From Methylobacterium sp. 17Sr1-1 (lineage in GTDB: Bacteria; Pseudomonadota; Alphaproteobacteria; Rhizobiales; Beijerinckiaceae): 64,000 nucleotides of DNA. Position numbers and translations under genes: made by a program. Of the stretch, positions 37,601 through 44,728 are shown in pieces. Within the stretch, counting starts at the first letter, position 1, and every line of letters begins with the position of its first letter. Where the stretch lies: assembly GCF_003173775.1 (NCBI RefSeq), contig NZ_CP029552.1:5725001-5789000 (forward strand), in the 5' to 3' direction. Below the pieces are notes generated by a model, which worked only from the letters and a program-made list of their open reading frames with translations, searched no databases and was not told where the DNA came from.

Positions 37601-39105
37601 TCGGCCTGCGGCCGTTCCGCCGGAACCTGTCGTATTTCGGCGTCGACCTCGACCAGCTGCTCCAGTTCCAGCCGGAGGAAGGCAAGCGGCTGTTCCGCGA
37701 GGTGATGGCTTTGTTCACCGACGGAAGCCTGAAGGCGCTGCCCTACCAGCCCTTCGCGGCCGAAGAGGTCTCGGACGCCTTCCGGCTGATGCAGCAATCG
37801 GGTCACGTGGGTAAGATCGTGATCGCGCCGCCGAAGGCCGGCACGATCCCGGCCGAGACGACGAAGCCGTTCGTGGTCGCGCCCGACCGCGTCCACCTCG
37901 TCACCGGGGGCCTTGGGGGCTTCGGCATCGAGGCGGCGCGCTGGCTCGCCGACCAGGGGGCGCGCCACATCGCGCTGGTCGGCCGCACGGCGCCGACCGG
38001 CGAGGCGGCCTTGTCGGCGATCGCCGATCTCAAGGCCCGCGGCGTCGCGGTGCAAGTCGAGTCCTGCGACATCACCGACCGCGCGGCAGTCCAGCGGCTG
38101 ATCGCCCGGGTGGAGGCCAAGGGCGTCAAGCTCGCCGGCATCATCCACGGTGCGATGGTGCTGCAGGACGGCCTGATCGCGAACCTCGATCCCGCCGCGC
38201 TGGAAGCGGTGATCGCCCCCAAGGTGATCGGCGCGGGCCATCTCGACGCCCTCACCCGCGACCGGGCGCTCGACTACTTCGTGCTGTTCTCCTCGGCCAC
38301 GACCTTCATCGGCAATCCGGGCCAGGGCTCCTACGTTGCCGCCAACGGCTTCATGGAGGGCCTCGCCCGCCAGCGCCGCCGCCTCGGCCTGCCGGCCCTG
38401 GCGGTGGCCTGGGGCGCCATCGGCGACGTGGGCGTGCTCGCCCGCAACAAGGCGGTGATGGAGACGCTGGCCGGCCGCGTCGGCGTGACCCCGGTCGATG
38501 CCCGCAAGTCCCTCGACCTGATGGCCGAGGCGCTGGGCGTGCAGGGCGCGGCGCCCGACGACGCGGTGATCGCCATCGCGGCGATGCACTGGGGCAAGGC
38601 GCGCGAGCGCCTCGCCACCCTGCGCTCGCCGAGCTACGCCAGCCTCGGCTCGGAGCAGCAGGCGGAGGCCGGTGGGCAGGCCGCGATCAGCATCGCGGGC
38701 CTGCTGCGCGCCCACGACCTCGACGACGTCCGCAAGACCGTGGCGGATGCCATCGTGGAGGACATAGCCCGCATCCTGCGCCTGCCGAAGGACGACATCA
38801 GCCGGGTGCGCCAGCTCTCGGAGATCGGCCTCGACTCGCTGATGGGCGTCGAGCTCGGCGCGAGCCTGCAGGAGCGCTTCGGCCTCGACGCGCCGCCCTC
38901 CGGCGTGTCGAGCGGCCAGACCGTGACCGAACTCGCCGACACCCTGATCCAGTCGGTGGCGGCCCCGGTCGACGACAGCGCGGCGGCGGTGCTCAGCCTG
39001 TCGCAGCGCCACGGCGGGGCCGAGGCGGCCGACGCCGCGACGCTCCAGTCCCTCCAGGTTCTGGTCGAGCAGAACAGCCAGGACATCAAGGTCATCACCC
39101 AATGA
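31627..39105 (+). CDS. rkpA: RkpA-like type I polyketide/fatty-acid synthase: KS-AT-DH-(MT-like)-ER-KR-ACP
   Basis: A 2,492-residue single-module synthase. KS: Cys180 in DTACSSSL, His315 in EAHGTGTP, His353 in NIGHTEP. AT: Ser634 in GHSVGE, with AFH at 734-736 favouring malonyl units. DH: His934 in DDHRIDGQAILPG and Asp1097. Residues about 1200-1740 look like a C-methyltransferase plus structural KR remnant; its SAM loop is degenerate (VGFGPLSAQ near 1391-1399). ER: GGAGGVG at 1892-1898. KR: GGLGGFG from 2094, Ser2222/Tyr2236 region. ACP: Ser2404 in LDSLMG. There is no thioesterase. The stop overlaps the next start by 4 bases, so the acyl chain is probably released by the alpha-oxoamine synthase. 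The layout matches rhizobial RkpA of K-antigen synthesis. GTG 31627 is used; GTG 31642 is possible. Confidence 0.85.
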   Translation: MCESNVTQRPDIAIIGRACRLPGASGVDSLWQMLIEGRCAVSRIPEDRWSLERMGHPRAQERGKSYTWAAGVIDDPWSFDPSVFGISPREAEQMDPQQRLLLELTWEALESAGLRPSAVAGSPIGVFVGASSLDYGNLRVLDAASGDAYAATGNTLSILSNRISYIFDLKGPSFTLDTACSSSLVALDAAVAAIASGRIDTAVVAGVNLLVSPFNFVSFSNASMLSRTGLCQAFSASADGYVRAEGGVVLVLQSAAAAARNGATVRGVIAASKVNSDGRTTGISLPSGYAQGALLEEIYREAGVSLDAIAFMEAHGTGTPVGDPIEAGAIGNKLGRGRSTPLPIGSIKTNIGHTEPVSGLAGLLKASLALEHDLLPPSLHSAELNPAIPFDELNLAVNRELRPLPRTAKERFAGVNSFGFGGTNAHVILTDPILTDPAPVAASVAPAAQRTPEVLLVSAQTKAALADLAQDYATRLDGADAAEIARVAAAAAHRRERLPVRAAIPLRDLGTEDVAEVLRNVAEGEETPAAVVATAVERAGGVAFVYSGNGSQWAGMGRDAYALNPVFRARFDEADALFRPLAGWSLKDALFADDLEERLALTSVSQPLIFAIEAASTAALKAVGLAPTAIVGHSVGEIGAAEAAGILTLEQAVKVIFYRSKHQEATRGLGTMAVLLAPVEEVQAFLADYPELDIAAYNSPKAVTVAGPVAAIDAAMKALARKRRRGRKLDLDYAFHGRLMNPIEAPLRRDLAGLKPSAGTVPLASTVTGDVLDGTAFDAGYWWRNIREPVRFSAAVQAAAQAGARIFVEVGPRPTLLPHIGDCLEPLGLDAATVGVLPKKTLATDPFRRALAASLAAGAAVDEALAFGADPAGSVALPHYPWQRKVFRLPETTEATNPASARPYHPLIGTRQGPDGLEWLAHLDVATVPELDDHRIDGQAILPGAGFAEMALAVGREIVRSESVTLADLEIQQPMVFAEDAVREVLCRFSPGANLVQILSRPRLSQAPWQLHAVAKLVEGETPPPARLTGRDAAALPSETTVEGEALYARARASGLGFGPSFRQVARSARLDDATIVSDLVPAEASTRYGLVPARLDSCFHGLILLFADLLGEAASRAYVPIRFGEIRLVRPGAAIARAVIRTRRCNERSILADFTLVDEAGEVIATLREGRFQALRMKAGNDLDAFAIRQFTELATEPTAIALEPQPAIAALVRRQAGSVTATAEAGLGAGHMLLEGWATSLADCLARGLAVGGVVDVAASRRLPAALRPWLTNQLLALEVSGLAEASGDGRWRLRADVTLPAPDEIMRWIAADHPELSAELLLCADLGAVVSRILAGTLSDAPSLPQAALDAFSLRGATVRASADAVMRLLSDSAASLPRDRALRLLQVGFGPLSAQVATFAGLHEARLTVFEADRRLAERARLALPSGVTIVEDPATLGLAAFDAVLASDVLHRGSRDLLTPLAASLAAGGLFAAVEPGASLFRDMVFGLDPGWFETAGEVPVGRLDDVAGWQRSLSAVGLVKVAADRAVTRNGNDLLLLAEAPPRPKAAAGQTFAFVIGSEDEFAAETASSLATLLVASGVHVSIILDSEASLRELERETPDTVVYLAGAFNRGGEPAERLRERCLGLKRCVEHLGSRPTRLWVVCPGATRDRGGLACGVEAGVWAFTRTLANEVASLDVRRIDLSTAIPSKRAAERLRDLILSGTPETEIVVDDNATRVVRFSQGARPARRSGPAAPAARLERSTTGGLNEMHWGPAERVAPGAGQIEIAVEATGLNFRDVLWALSMLPEEILEDGFAGPRLGLECAGRVAAVGAGVTAFKPGDRVVAFAQSGFSTHIVVPEMVVAAAPQGLSPEAAATTPVAFLTAYYGLVTLARLKAGEWVLVHGGAGGVGLAALQIARMRGARVIATAGSNEKRALVKALGAEHVLDSRSLAFVDDIRRITGDGVDVVLNSLFGEAMERSLNALKPFGRFVELGKRDYVANTHIGLRPFRRNLSYFGVDLDQLLQFQPEEGKRLFREVMALFTDGSLKALPYQPFAAEEVSDAFRLMQQSGHVGKIVIAPPKAGTIPAETTKPFVVAPDRVHLVTGGLGGFGIEAARWLADQGARHIALVGRTAPTGEAALSAIADLKARGVAVQVESCDITDRAAVQRLIARVEAKGVKLAGIIHGAMVLQDGLIANLDPAALEAVIAPKVIGAGHLDALTRDRALDYFVLFSSATTFIGNPGQGSYVAANGFMEGLARQRRRLGLPALAVAWGAIGDVGVLARNKAVMETLAGRVGVTPVDARKSLDLMAEALGVQGAAPDDAVIAIAAMHWGKARERLATLRSPSYASLGSEQQAEAGGQAAISIAGLLRAHDLDDVRKTVADAIVEDIARILRLPKDDISRVRQLSEIGLDSLMGVELGASLQERFGLDAPPSGVSSGQTVTELADTLIQSVAAPVDDSAAAVLSLSQRHGGAEAADAATLQSLQVLVEQNSQDIKVITQ

Positions 39106-40472
39106 GCAGCGGATCCTCCCACGGCGCGGGCGGGCGCGAGGCCCTGGCGGGCTTCGTCGCCGCCCGCCTCGGCAAGGCTCCCGTCCGTCCGGCGCCGGCC
39201 CGTCCGGCGCCCAAGCCCGCCCTCGCCCAAGCCCAGAGCTTCGACAGCCTGCCGGCCTACAAGGAGCTGAAGCTCCAGCGCTCCGCGGCCGACCTGATCG
39301 GCCTCGGCAACCCGTTCTTCCGCGTCCACGATGCCAAGGCTGGTGCCACGACGCGGATCGACGGGCGCGCCTTCACCAATTTCTCGTCCTACGATTACCT
39401 CGGCCTCAACGGCCATCCGGAAGTGAACGCGGCGGCGCAAGGTGCGCTGGCGGAATACGGCACCTCGTCCTCGGCGAGCCGCATCGTCGCCGGCGAGCGC
39501 CCGGGTCACCTGACCCTCGAGAAGGCCATCGCCGCGCATTACGGCACCGAGGCCTGCGTCGTGATGGTGAGCGGGCACGCCACCAACGTGGCGACCATCG
39601 CGGCCCTGCTCGAGCCCGGCGACGTGATCTACCACGACGCCCTGATCCACAACTCGGTGGTCACCGGCGCGCAGCTCTCGGGCGCCCAGCGCCGCAGCTT
39701 CGCGCATAACGACCTCCAGGCCCTCGAATCTCTGCTGCACGCGACGCGCCACGAGCACCGCCGAGCGCTGATCGTGATCGAGGGCCTCTACAGCATGGAC
39801 GGGGACGCCCCCGACCTCGCGGGGGTCGTCGCCCTCAAGGAGCGCTACGGCGCCTGGCTGATGGTCGACGACGCCCACGGCCTCGGCGTGCTCGGCCAGG
39901 ACGGCCACGGCCTGCACGAGCATTGCGACGTGCCCCCCGGCAGCGTCGACATCTGGATGGGCACGCTGTCGAAGACGCTGTCCTCCTGCGGCGGCTACAT
40001 CGCGGGTGCCGGGGCCCTGGTCGAGCTCCTGAAATGCACCGCCGGCGGCTTCGTCTACTCGGTCGGCCTGTCGCCGCCGCTCGCCGCCGCCGCCACCGCC
40101 TCGCTGGCGCTGATGCGGCGCGAGCCGGAGCGGGTGGCGCGGCTTCGCCGCAACGGCGCGCTGTTCCTGGCCTGCGCCCGCGAGCGCGGCCTCGATACCG
40201 GCACCAGCCTCGGCCTCGCGGTGGTCCCGGTGATCCTCGGCGACTCGCTCAAGGCCGTGACCCTGTCCGACCGGCTGTTCAAGCGCGGCATCAACGTGCA
40301 GCCGATCATCCACCCGGCGGTGCCGGAGCGCTCCTCGCGGCTGCGCTTCTTCATCACCTCCGAGCACACGCCGGAGCAGATCCGCGAGACCGTGACGGTG
40401 CTCGCCGACGAGCTCGACGAGCTGAATCAGGGCGGCTCGCTGGTCGAGCGGCTGATGTCGCGACGGGCGTGA
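39102..40472 (+). CDS. rkpG: RkpG-like alpha-oxoamine synthase (PLP, fold type I)
   Basis: A 456-residue enzyme of the family that includes serine palmitoyltransferase, KBL and BioF. These condense an acyl thioester with an amino acid, losing CO2, to give an alpha-amino ketone. Seen are FTNFSSYDYLGLNGHP, SGHATNVATIAALLEP, DDAHGLGVLGQDGHGL and the PLP lysine Lys291 in GTLSKTLSSCGGY, followed by FITSEHTPEQI. The first 50 residues are a Pro/Ala-rich extension that could contact the synthase. ATG 39102 overlaps the synthase stop (ATGA), strong evidence for coupled use of the ACP-bound chain. Which amino acid is used cannot be read. In S. meliloti the homologue RkpG is needed for capsule. Confidence 0.85.
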   Translation: MSSGSSHGAGGREALAGFVAARLGKAPVRPAPARPAPKPALAQAQSFDSLPAYKELKLQRSAADLIGLGNPFFRVHDAKAGATTRIDGRAFTNFSSYDYLGLNGHPEVNAAAQGALAEYGTSSSASRIVAGERPGHLTLEKAIAAHYGTEACVVMVSGHATNVATIAALLEPGDVIYHDALIHNSVVTGAQLSGAQRRSFAHNDLQALESLLHATRHEHRRALIVIEGLYSMDGDAPDLAGVVALKERYGAWLMVDDAHGLGVLGQDGHGLHEHCDVPPGSVDIWMGTLSKTLSSCGGYIAGAGALVELLKCTAGGFVYSVGLSPPLAAAATASLALMRREPERVARLRRNGALFLACARERGLDTGTSLGLAVVPVILGDSLKAVTLSDRLFKRGINVQPIIHPAVPERSSRLRFFITSEHTPEQIRETVTVLADELDELNQGGSLVERLMSRRA

Positions 40473-40520
40473 GGCGCGAGGGCCTTTCCGGTCCTCTCAA
40501 ATCATCCATGATACCCTCCG

Positions 40521-40662
40521 TGTCATCCCGGGGCTCGCCGCAGGCGAGAACCCGGGATCCATAACCGCCGACGCTGAAGAACGGGGCGAACCGCGTTCCG
40601 GCTTATCCTTGACCGTCGACGGATATGGATCCCGGGTTCCGCTGCGCGGCCCCGGGATGACA
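40521..40662. repeat. 142-bp nested inverted-repeat element
   Basis: Outer arms TGTCATCCCGGGG (40521) and CCCCGGGATGACA (40650), inner arms GAACCCGGGATCCATA (40548) and TATGGATCCCGGGTTC (40624). The central 60 bases are unique. It lies between the convergent rkpG-like and formyltransferase genes. Similar GTCATCCCGGG elements are scattered in many alphaproteobacterial genomes; it may also act as terminator. Confidence 0.8.
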
Positions 40663-40717
40663 CAGAGGGTTTGTCCAGGGCGGCGCAGGTCGACACTCGG
40701 AGTGCCGATCTCCCGGA

Positions 40718-41566
40718 TCACGGCTTGAGCGACAGGCTCAGCGCTTCCCGCAGATCCCCGGCATCGACGAGCTTCCGCCCCCGCCGCTTCAGGTCGCGCA
40801 GCTGCGCGGGCGTCGGGAAGCCGCAATAGGGCAGGACCGGGACGCTCCGCCCCTCCGGCAGCGCGCCCGCCCGCTCGGCCTCGGCCAATACCCCCTCCAG
40901 CAGCGGCCGCCCGGCCTCGTGCAGCAGCACCGCCGCCCGCGAGGCGGTGACGCCATCGGGCAGCGGCACCGGCGCTTGCGCCAGGATCCCGCCGGCATCG
41001 ATCGCCGGCGCCAGCCGGTGCACGGTGACGCCGAAATCCGGCCTGTCCTCCAGGAGCGCGTGCAGGGTCGGCACCGGGCCGCGGTGGCGCGGCAGCAGCG
41101 AAGGGTGGACGTTGAGTCCCCCCTTCGGCGCCGCCGCGAGCGTCGCGGCGTCGAAGATCTGGTCGAAGTGGAACGACAGGATCAGGTCGGCCCCGTGCTG
41201 GCGCAGGAGTCCGGTCGTCTCCGGCCCGTTCACGTCGGTGAGGGTGGCGTGCGGCAGGCCGAGGCGCCGGCACAGGGTGCGCAGGGGCGTCGCCTCCGGC
41301 ACGTCGCGGCTGCCCGACAGCGCCTGCGTCGCCGGCGCGAGTCCTCGGGTCAGGTCGGGCAAGCCGAAATTCACCGCGAGGTAGGGCAGGAAGCCGGGCC
41401 CGGATCGCGCGAGGTGGCGCCGCACCTGGCCGGTCAGCCCGCCGGTGCTCGGCCGCTCGGGGTCGGACAGGCCGACGAAGGCGATCCGCTCGGCATGGTC
41501 GGCGACGAAGCGGCGCACGGCCCGGGCGTTGGGCAGCGCTTCGAGGGTGAACAGGGCGATCCGCAC
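40718..41566 (-). CDS. Formyltransferase-fold protein
   Basis: A 282-residue protein of the formyltransferase N-terminal family (10-formyl-THF-dependent, as in methionyl-tRNA formyltransferase and sugar N-formyltransferases). The catalytic triad residues are present: Asn and His in GGLNVHPSLLPRHRGP and Asp in APAIDAGGIL. The tRNA-binding C-terminal domain of Fmt is absent. It should therefore formylate a small amine such as an amino sugar or amino lipid in the cytoplasm. Position between rkpG-like and rkpH-like genes suggests a capsule-related substrate, but that is inference. ATG 41566 is used. It is followed, on its 3' side, by the 142-bp repeat. Confidence 0.8.
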   Translation of the reverse strand: MRIALFTLEALPNARAVRRFVADHAERIAFVGLSDPERPSTGGLTGQVRRHLARSGPGFLPYLAVNFGLPDLTRGLAPATQALSGSRDVPEATPLRTLCRRLGLPHATLTDVNGPETTGLLRQHGADLILSFHFDQIFDAATLAAAPKGGLNVHPSLLPRHRGPVPTLHALLEDRPDFGVTVHRLAPAIDAGGILAQAPVPLPDGVTASRAAVLLHEAGRPLLEGVLAEAERAGALPEGRSVPVLPYCGFPTPAQLRDLKRRGRKLVDAGDLREALSLSLKP

Positions 41567-41595
41567 CGGACTTTACGTCTCCGTAACCACAGGGG

Positions 41596-42369
41596 TCAGC
41601 GCTGCTGGCGCTCGCTCATCCGGAAGCTGAAGCCGCGCATGCCGAGGCGGCGCCAGGATTCCGGGATCAGCCCGGCGCCCCGCGCCGCCGCGGCGAGGGC
41701 CGCCGGGAAGGCGACCACCGCCTCGTCCCGGGCGAGGCCCTTGGCGATGCGCTTGGCGGCGGCCTCGGCGCTCATCTCGAGCGGGCGCCAGCCCTCGTAA
41801 TCGGCGCCCATCGCGGTCTTCACGTAGCCGGGGCAGACCACGTTCATCCGCACGCCCTTCGGCGCCAGCTTCTCCCGCAAGGCGAGGCCGTGGGCCAGCA
41901 GCGCCGCCTTGGTGCCGCTATAGGCCGGCGCGTCGGGCAGCGGCGCATAAGCGGCGAGCGAGGAGATCAGGGCGATCTGGCCGCTGCCGCGCGCGGCCAT
42001 CAGGGCGACCGCCGGCAACGCCACGTTGAGGGCGCCCATCAGGTTCACGTCGTAGACCAGGAGCGCGGTCTCCTCCGTCTCGAGCCCCCCGTCCGGATGG
42101 CCGCCGTTGACCCCCGCATTGGCTATGACGAGGTCGAGGCCGATCCGCCCGGCGACGTCGTCGATCCAGGCGCGCACGCCGTCGCGGTCGCGCACGTCGA
42201 GGGTCCGGGTCTCGACCGCGGCGCCCTTGCGCCGGCAGGCCTCGGCCACCGTCTCCAGGCGCGCAGGCCCGCGGGCGTTCAGGACCAGGGTGGTGCCGGG
42301 GGCGGCGTAATGCTGCGCCAGGGCCGCGCCGATGCCGCTCGAAGCGCCGGTGATCAGGATGACGGGCAA
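41596..42369 (-). CDS. rkpH: RkpH-like short-chain dehydrogenase, TTG start
   Basis: A 257-residue NAD(P)-dependent SDR. The cofactor loop is LITGASSGIGAALAQHY at residues 5-21, NAGVNGG follows, the catalytic Ser is in ALISSLAAY and Tyr/Lys in PAYSGTKAAL. No ATG occurs near; TTG 42369 directly before PVILITGASS, preceded by GGGAG, gives the normal N-terminus. Its place after a synthase/AOS pair parallels 3-ketosphinganine reductase in sphingolipid synthesis and RkpH in the rhizobial rkp-1 region, so I infer it reduces the AOS product. The formyltransferase gene starts 29 bases downstream on the same strand. Confidence 0.78.
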   Translation of the reverse strand: MPVILITGASSGIGAALAQHYAAPGTTLVLNARGPARLETVAEACRRKGAAVETRTLDVRDRDGVRAWIDDVAGRIGLDLVIANAGVNGGHPDGGLETEETALLVYDVNLMGALNVALPAVALMAARGSGQIALISSLAAYAPLPDAPAYSGTKAALLAHGLALREKLAPKGVRMNVVCPGYVKTAMGADYEGWRPLEMSAEAAAKRIAKGLARDEAVVAFPAALAAAARGAGLIPESWRRLGMRGFSFRMSERQQR

Positions 42370-42638
42370 GGGCGGTTCTCCCGGGGATCGGAACGCGGCG
42401 GCACGGCCCGCGCCTCTAGCACGGCGGTCCCTGCCGGGTCGCGGAAAAATCCGACCGGCCCGGATCTGAAAAAACCGGATCGATTGTAGGGTGAACCGGT
42501 TCAGGACAGGGCTCGGCCCGGCGAGCCGGCCGTCCCGCCCACTGGGCGCGTGCTTGACGGGGCCTGGGTGATGTGGAACGGCCCCTGCTCCGGGTTGCAT
42601 GGCCGGGGCGGCACGGTCCGCCAGTGAGTGAGAGGCGG

Positions 42639-44606
42639 ATGGATCGCGGCAAGCTGAAGCGGTTGTGGCCCCGGATGCCGTCGGAGTCGGAGGGGCCCGG
42701 TCCCCGCCGCTCGCGGCGCCTGGGCAGCGAGCCGACCTCGCGGCGGGTGCGCCTGAGCGACCGTTGGGACGAAGGCTTCCTGCGGCTCGGCGACGCCCGT
42801 CCCGAGCGCGCCTTGAGCTACATCATCGACGGGCTCGGCATCCATTACGATGCCACGGCGCCGAGCGAACTCGAGGTCATGCTCGAGGAGGGCGGCTGGG
42901 AATCGGACGAGCTCATCGCCCGCGCGCAGGCCGGCATCGCGCGCCTGCGTGCGGGGCGGCTCAGCCTCGACAACGATTCCCGCCGCCGCGACCTGCCGGC
43001 GCGCACCGATCCCACCCGCCGGCGCGTGGTGATCGTCGACCAGGCCGTCGGCGACCCGACCGTCGGGTTCGGCCTCGCCGGCGCCAGCGCCTTCGCGGCG
43101 ATGCTGGCGGCCGCGGCCGCCGACGCGCCGGAGGCCGAGCGCCTGGTGGTGATGGATCCGGCCGCCAGGATCGGCCGGCGCGGCCACATCGACGCGGCGA
43201 TGGCGGAGGCCGCCGGCGCCCGCCTGGTCGGCGACCCCGTCACCGCCTGGTCGGTGGCGGAAGGGTGCGACCGCGTCTACGTCGTCTCGGCCCATGCCGG
43301 CTTCGAGGCGGCGCTCGCCGGCACGCCCGTGACCTGCTTCGGCCTGCCCTTCTACGCCGGCTGGGGCTTCACCGACGACCGGCTGCACCTGCCCCGGCGC
43401 ACCCGCCGGCGCAAGGCCGCGGACGTCTTCGCCGCCGCCTACCTGGTCTGCTCGCGCTACTTCGATCCCTATACGGGGGCGCCGGCCCGGTTCGAGGACG
43501 CCGTCGCGATCCTCGATCTCGTCGCGTCGCGCTGGCGCGAGAACGCGGTGCCGACCCTCTGCGTCGGCTTCTCGGCCTGGAAGCGGGACTGGATCACCAG
43601 GACCCTGTCGGCCCCGGGCCACCGCCCGGTGGTGCGCCGGGGCGACGCCCCGCTGACGGTGGGCGAGCTGGCGGAGGTCCGGCGCGTCGTGACCTGGGCC
43701 AGCCGGATGCCGGCCGGAACCGAGGAGGCCTGCCGCGCGGCGGGGGTGCCGCTCCTGCGGATGGAGGACGGCTTCCTGCGCTCGATCGGCCTCGGGGTCG
43801 CCCTGCGGCCCGGTGCCTCGCACGTCCTCGATGCCACCGGCGTCTACTACGACGCGACGGGTCCGAGCGACCTCGAGCGCCTGCTCGAGACCGGGACGTT
43901 TTCCCCCGATCTCCTCGCCCGGGCGGCGGCTCTGCGCGAGGCCGTGGTCGCCGCGCGGGTGAGCAAGTACAATGTCGGCAGCAACGCGATGCCGGCGATG
44001 CCGCGTCCGGGCCCGGTGGTGCTGGTCGCCGGCCAGGTCGAGAACGACGCCTCGATCCGCCTTGGTGGGACGACGGTCTCGGGCAATGCCGCGCTCCTGC
44101 GCCTTGCCCGTGAGCGCAATCCCGGTGCGGTGATCGCCTTCAAGCCGCATCCGGACGTCGAGGCGGGCCTCAGGCCCGGCTGGGTGCCGCCGGACGAGCT
44201 CGCCGCCCATGCCGACGTGGTCCTGCGCGACGTCTCGGCGATCGACGCGATCGAGGCGGCGGACCGGGTCGAGGTCGCGACCTCGCTGATCGGCTTCGAG
44301 GCGCTGCTCCGCGGCAAGGCCGTGACCACCCACGGCCTGCCCTTCTATGCCGGCTGGGGCCTGACCGACAATCCTGGCTGCCCCCGCCGCACCCGCCGCC
44401 TGACGCTCGACGAATTGGTGGCCGGCGCCCTGATCCTCTATCCGCGCTACGTCGATCCGCGCACCGGCCTGCCCTGCCCGCCCGAGGTGCTGGTGCAGCG
44501 CCTCGCCGAGGGCGACCCGGAGCTGGCGCGCCGCGCCGTCACCCCCGAGGCCCTGCTCAAGCAGGTCTGGTCCGTGATCTGGCGCCGCGTGCTGCGGCGG
44601 GGGTGA
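42639..44606 (+). CDS. kpsC: KpsC-like capsule Kdo-transferase (tandem modules)
   Basis: A 655-residue homologue of KpsC/LipA/RkpJ, the cytoplasmic enzyme with two retaining beta-Kdo transferase modules that builds the Kdo linker between capsule and lipid. The modules repeat visibly: YIIDGLGIHYDATAPSELEV and VLDATGVYYDATGPSDLERL; LPFYAGWGFTDD and LPFYAGWGLTDN; PRRTRRR and PRRTRRL. The first module begins only at the DEGFLRLGD equivalent of MEDGFLRSIG, so about 60-90 residues seen at the start of the second module are lacking. ATG 42639 follows GAGAGGCGG; an upstream GTG 42573 adds little. It is divergent from the SDR gene by 269 bases. Confidence 0.87.
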   Translation: MDRGKLKRLWPRMPSESEGPGPRRSRRLGSEPTSRRVRLSDRWDEGFLRLGDARPERALSYIIDGLGIHYDATAPSELEVMLEEGGWESDELIARAQAGIARLRAGRLSLDNDSRRRDLPARTDPTRRRVVIVDQAVGDPTVGFGLAGASAFAAMLAAAAADAPEAERLVVMDPAARIGRRGHIDAAMAEAAGARLVGDPVTAWSVAEGCDRVYVVSAHAGFEAALAGTPVTCFGLPFYAGWGFTDDRLHLPRRTRRRKAADVFAAAYLVCSRYFDPYTGAPARFEDAVAILDLVASRWRENAVPTLCVGFSAWKRDWITRTLSAPGHRPVVRRGDAPLTVGELAEVRRVVTWASRMPAGTEEACRAAGVPLLRMEDGFLRSIGLGVALRPGASHVLDATGVYYDATGPSDLERLLETGTFSPDLLARAAALREAVVAARVSKYNVGSNAMPAMPRPGPVVLVAGQVENDASIRLGGTTVSGNAALLRLARERNPGAVIAFKPHPDVEAGLRPGWVPPDELAAHADVVLRDVSAIDAIEAADRVEVATSLIGFEALLRGKAVTTHGLPFYAGWGLTDNPGCPRRTRRLTLDELVAGALILYPRYVDPRTGLPCPPEVLVQRLAEGDPELARRAVTPEALLKQVWSVIWRRVLRRG

Positions 44607-44623
44607 GGATCCCCCTCTATTTG

Positions 44624-44661
44624 GGACGTCCTGGTATCGACTGGTCGATACCAGGACGTCC
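44624..44661. terminator. Perfect 17-bp hairpin between convergent kpsC and dioxygenase genes
   Basis: GGACGTCCTGGTATCGA / TCGATACCAGGACGTCC with loop CTGG, 17 bases after the kpsC stop. A second stem CAGCGCCTTCG / CGAAGGCGCTG lies at 44696-44725. Together they probably stop transcription from both sides; neither has a long T-run. Confidence 0.6.
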
Positions 44662-44728
44662 GGCGCATGGGCGCCGACGCCCGTTCGGGTTCGGCCAGCG
44701 CCTTCGGACGAGTTCGAAGGCGCTGCGG

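Noticed and set aside
31561..39102. Very long minus-strand open frames (over 1,200 codons each) opposite the giant synthase
   Set aside because: They are Arg/Gly/Ala-rich, carry no domain, and mirror the codon pattern of the sense synthase, as expected for antisense frames in high-GC DNA.
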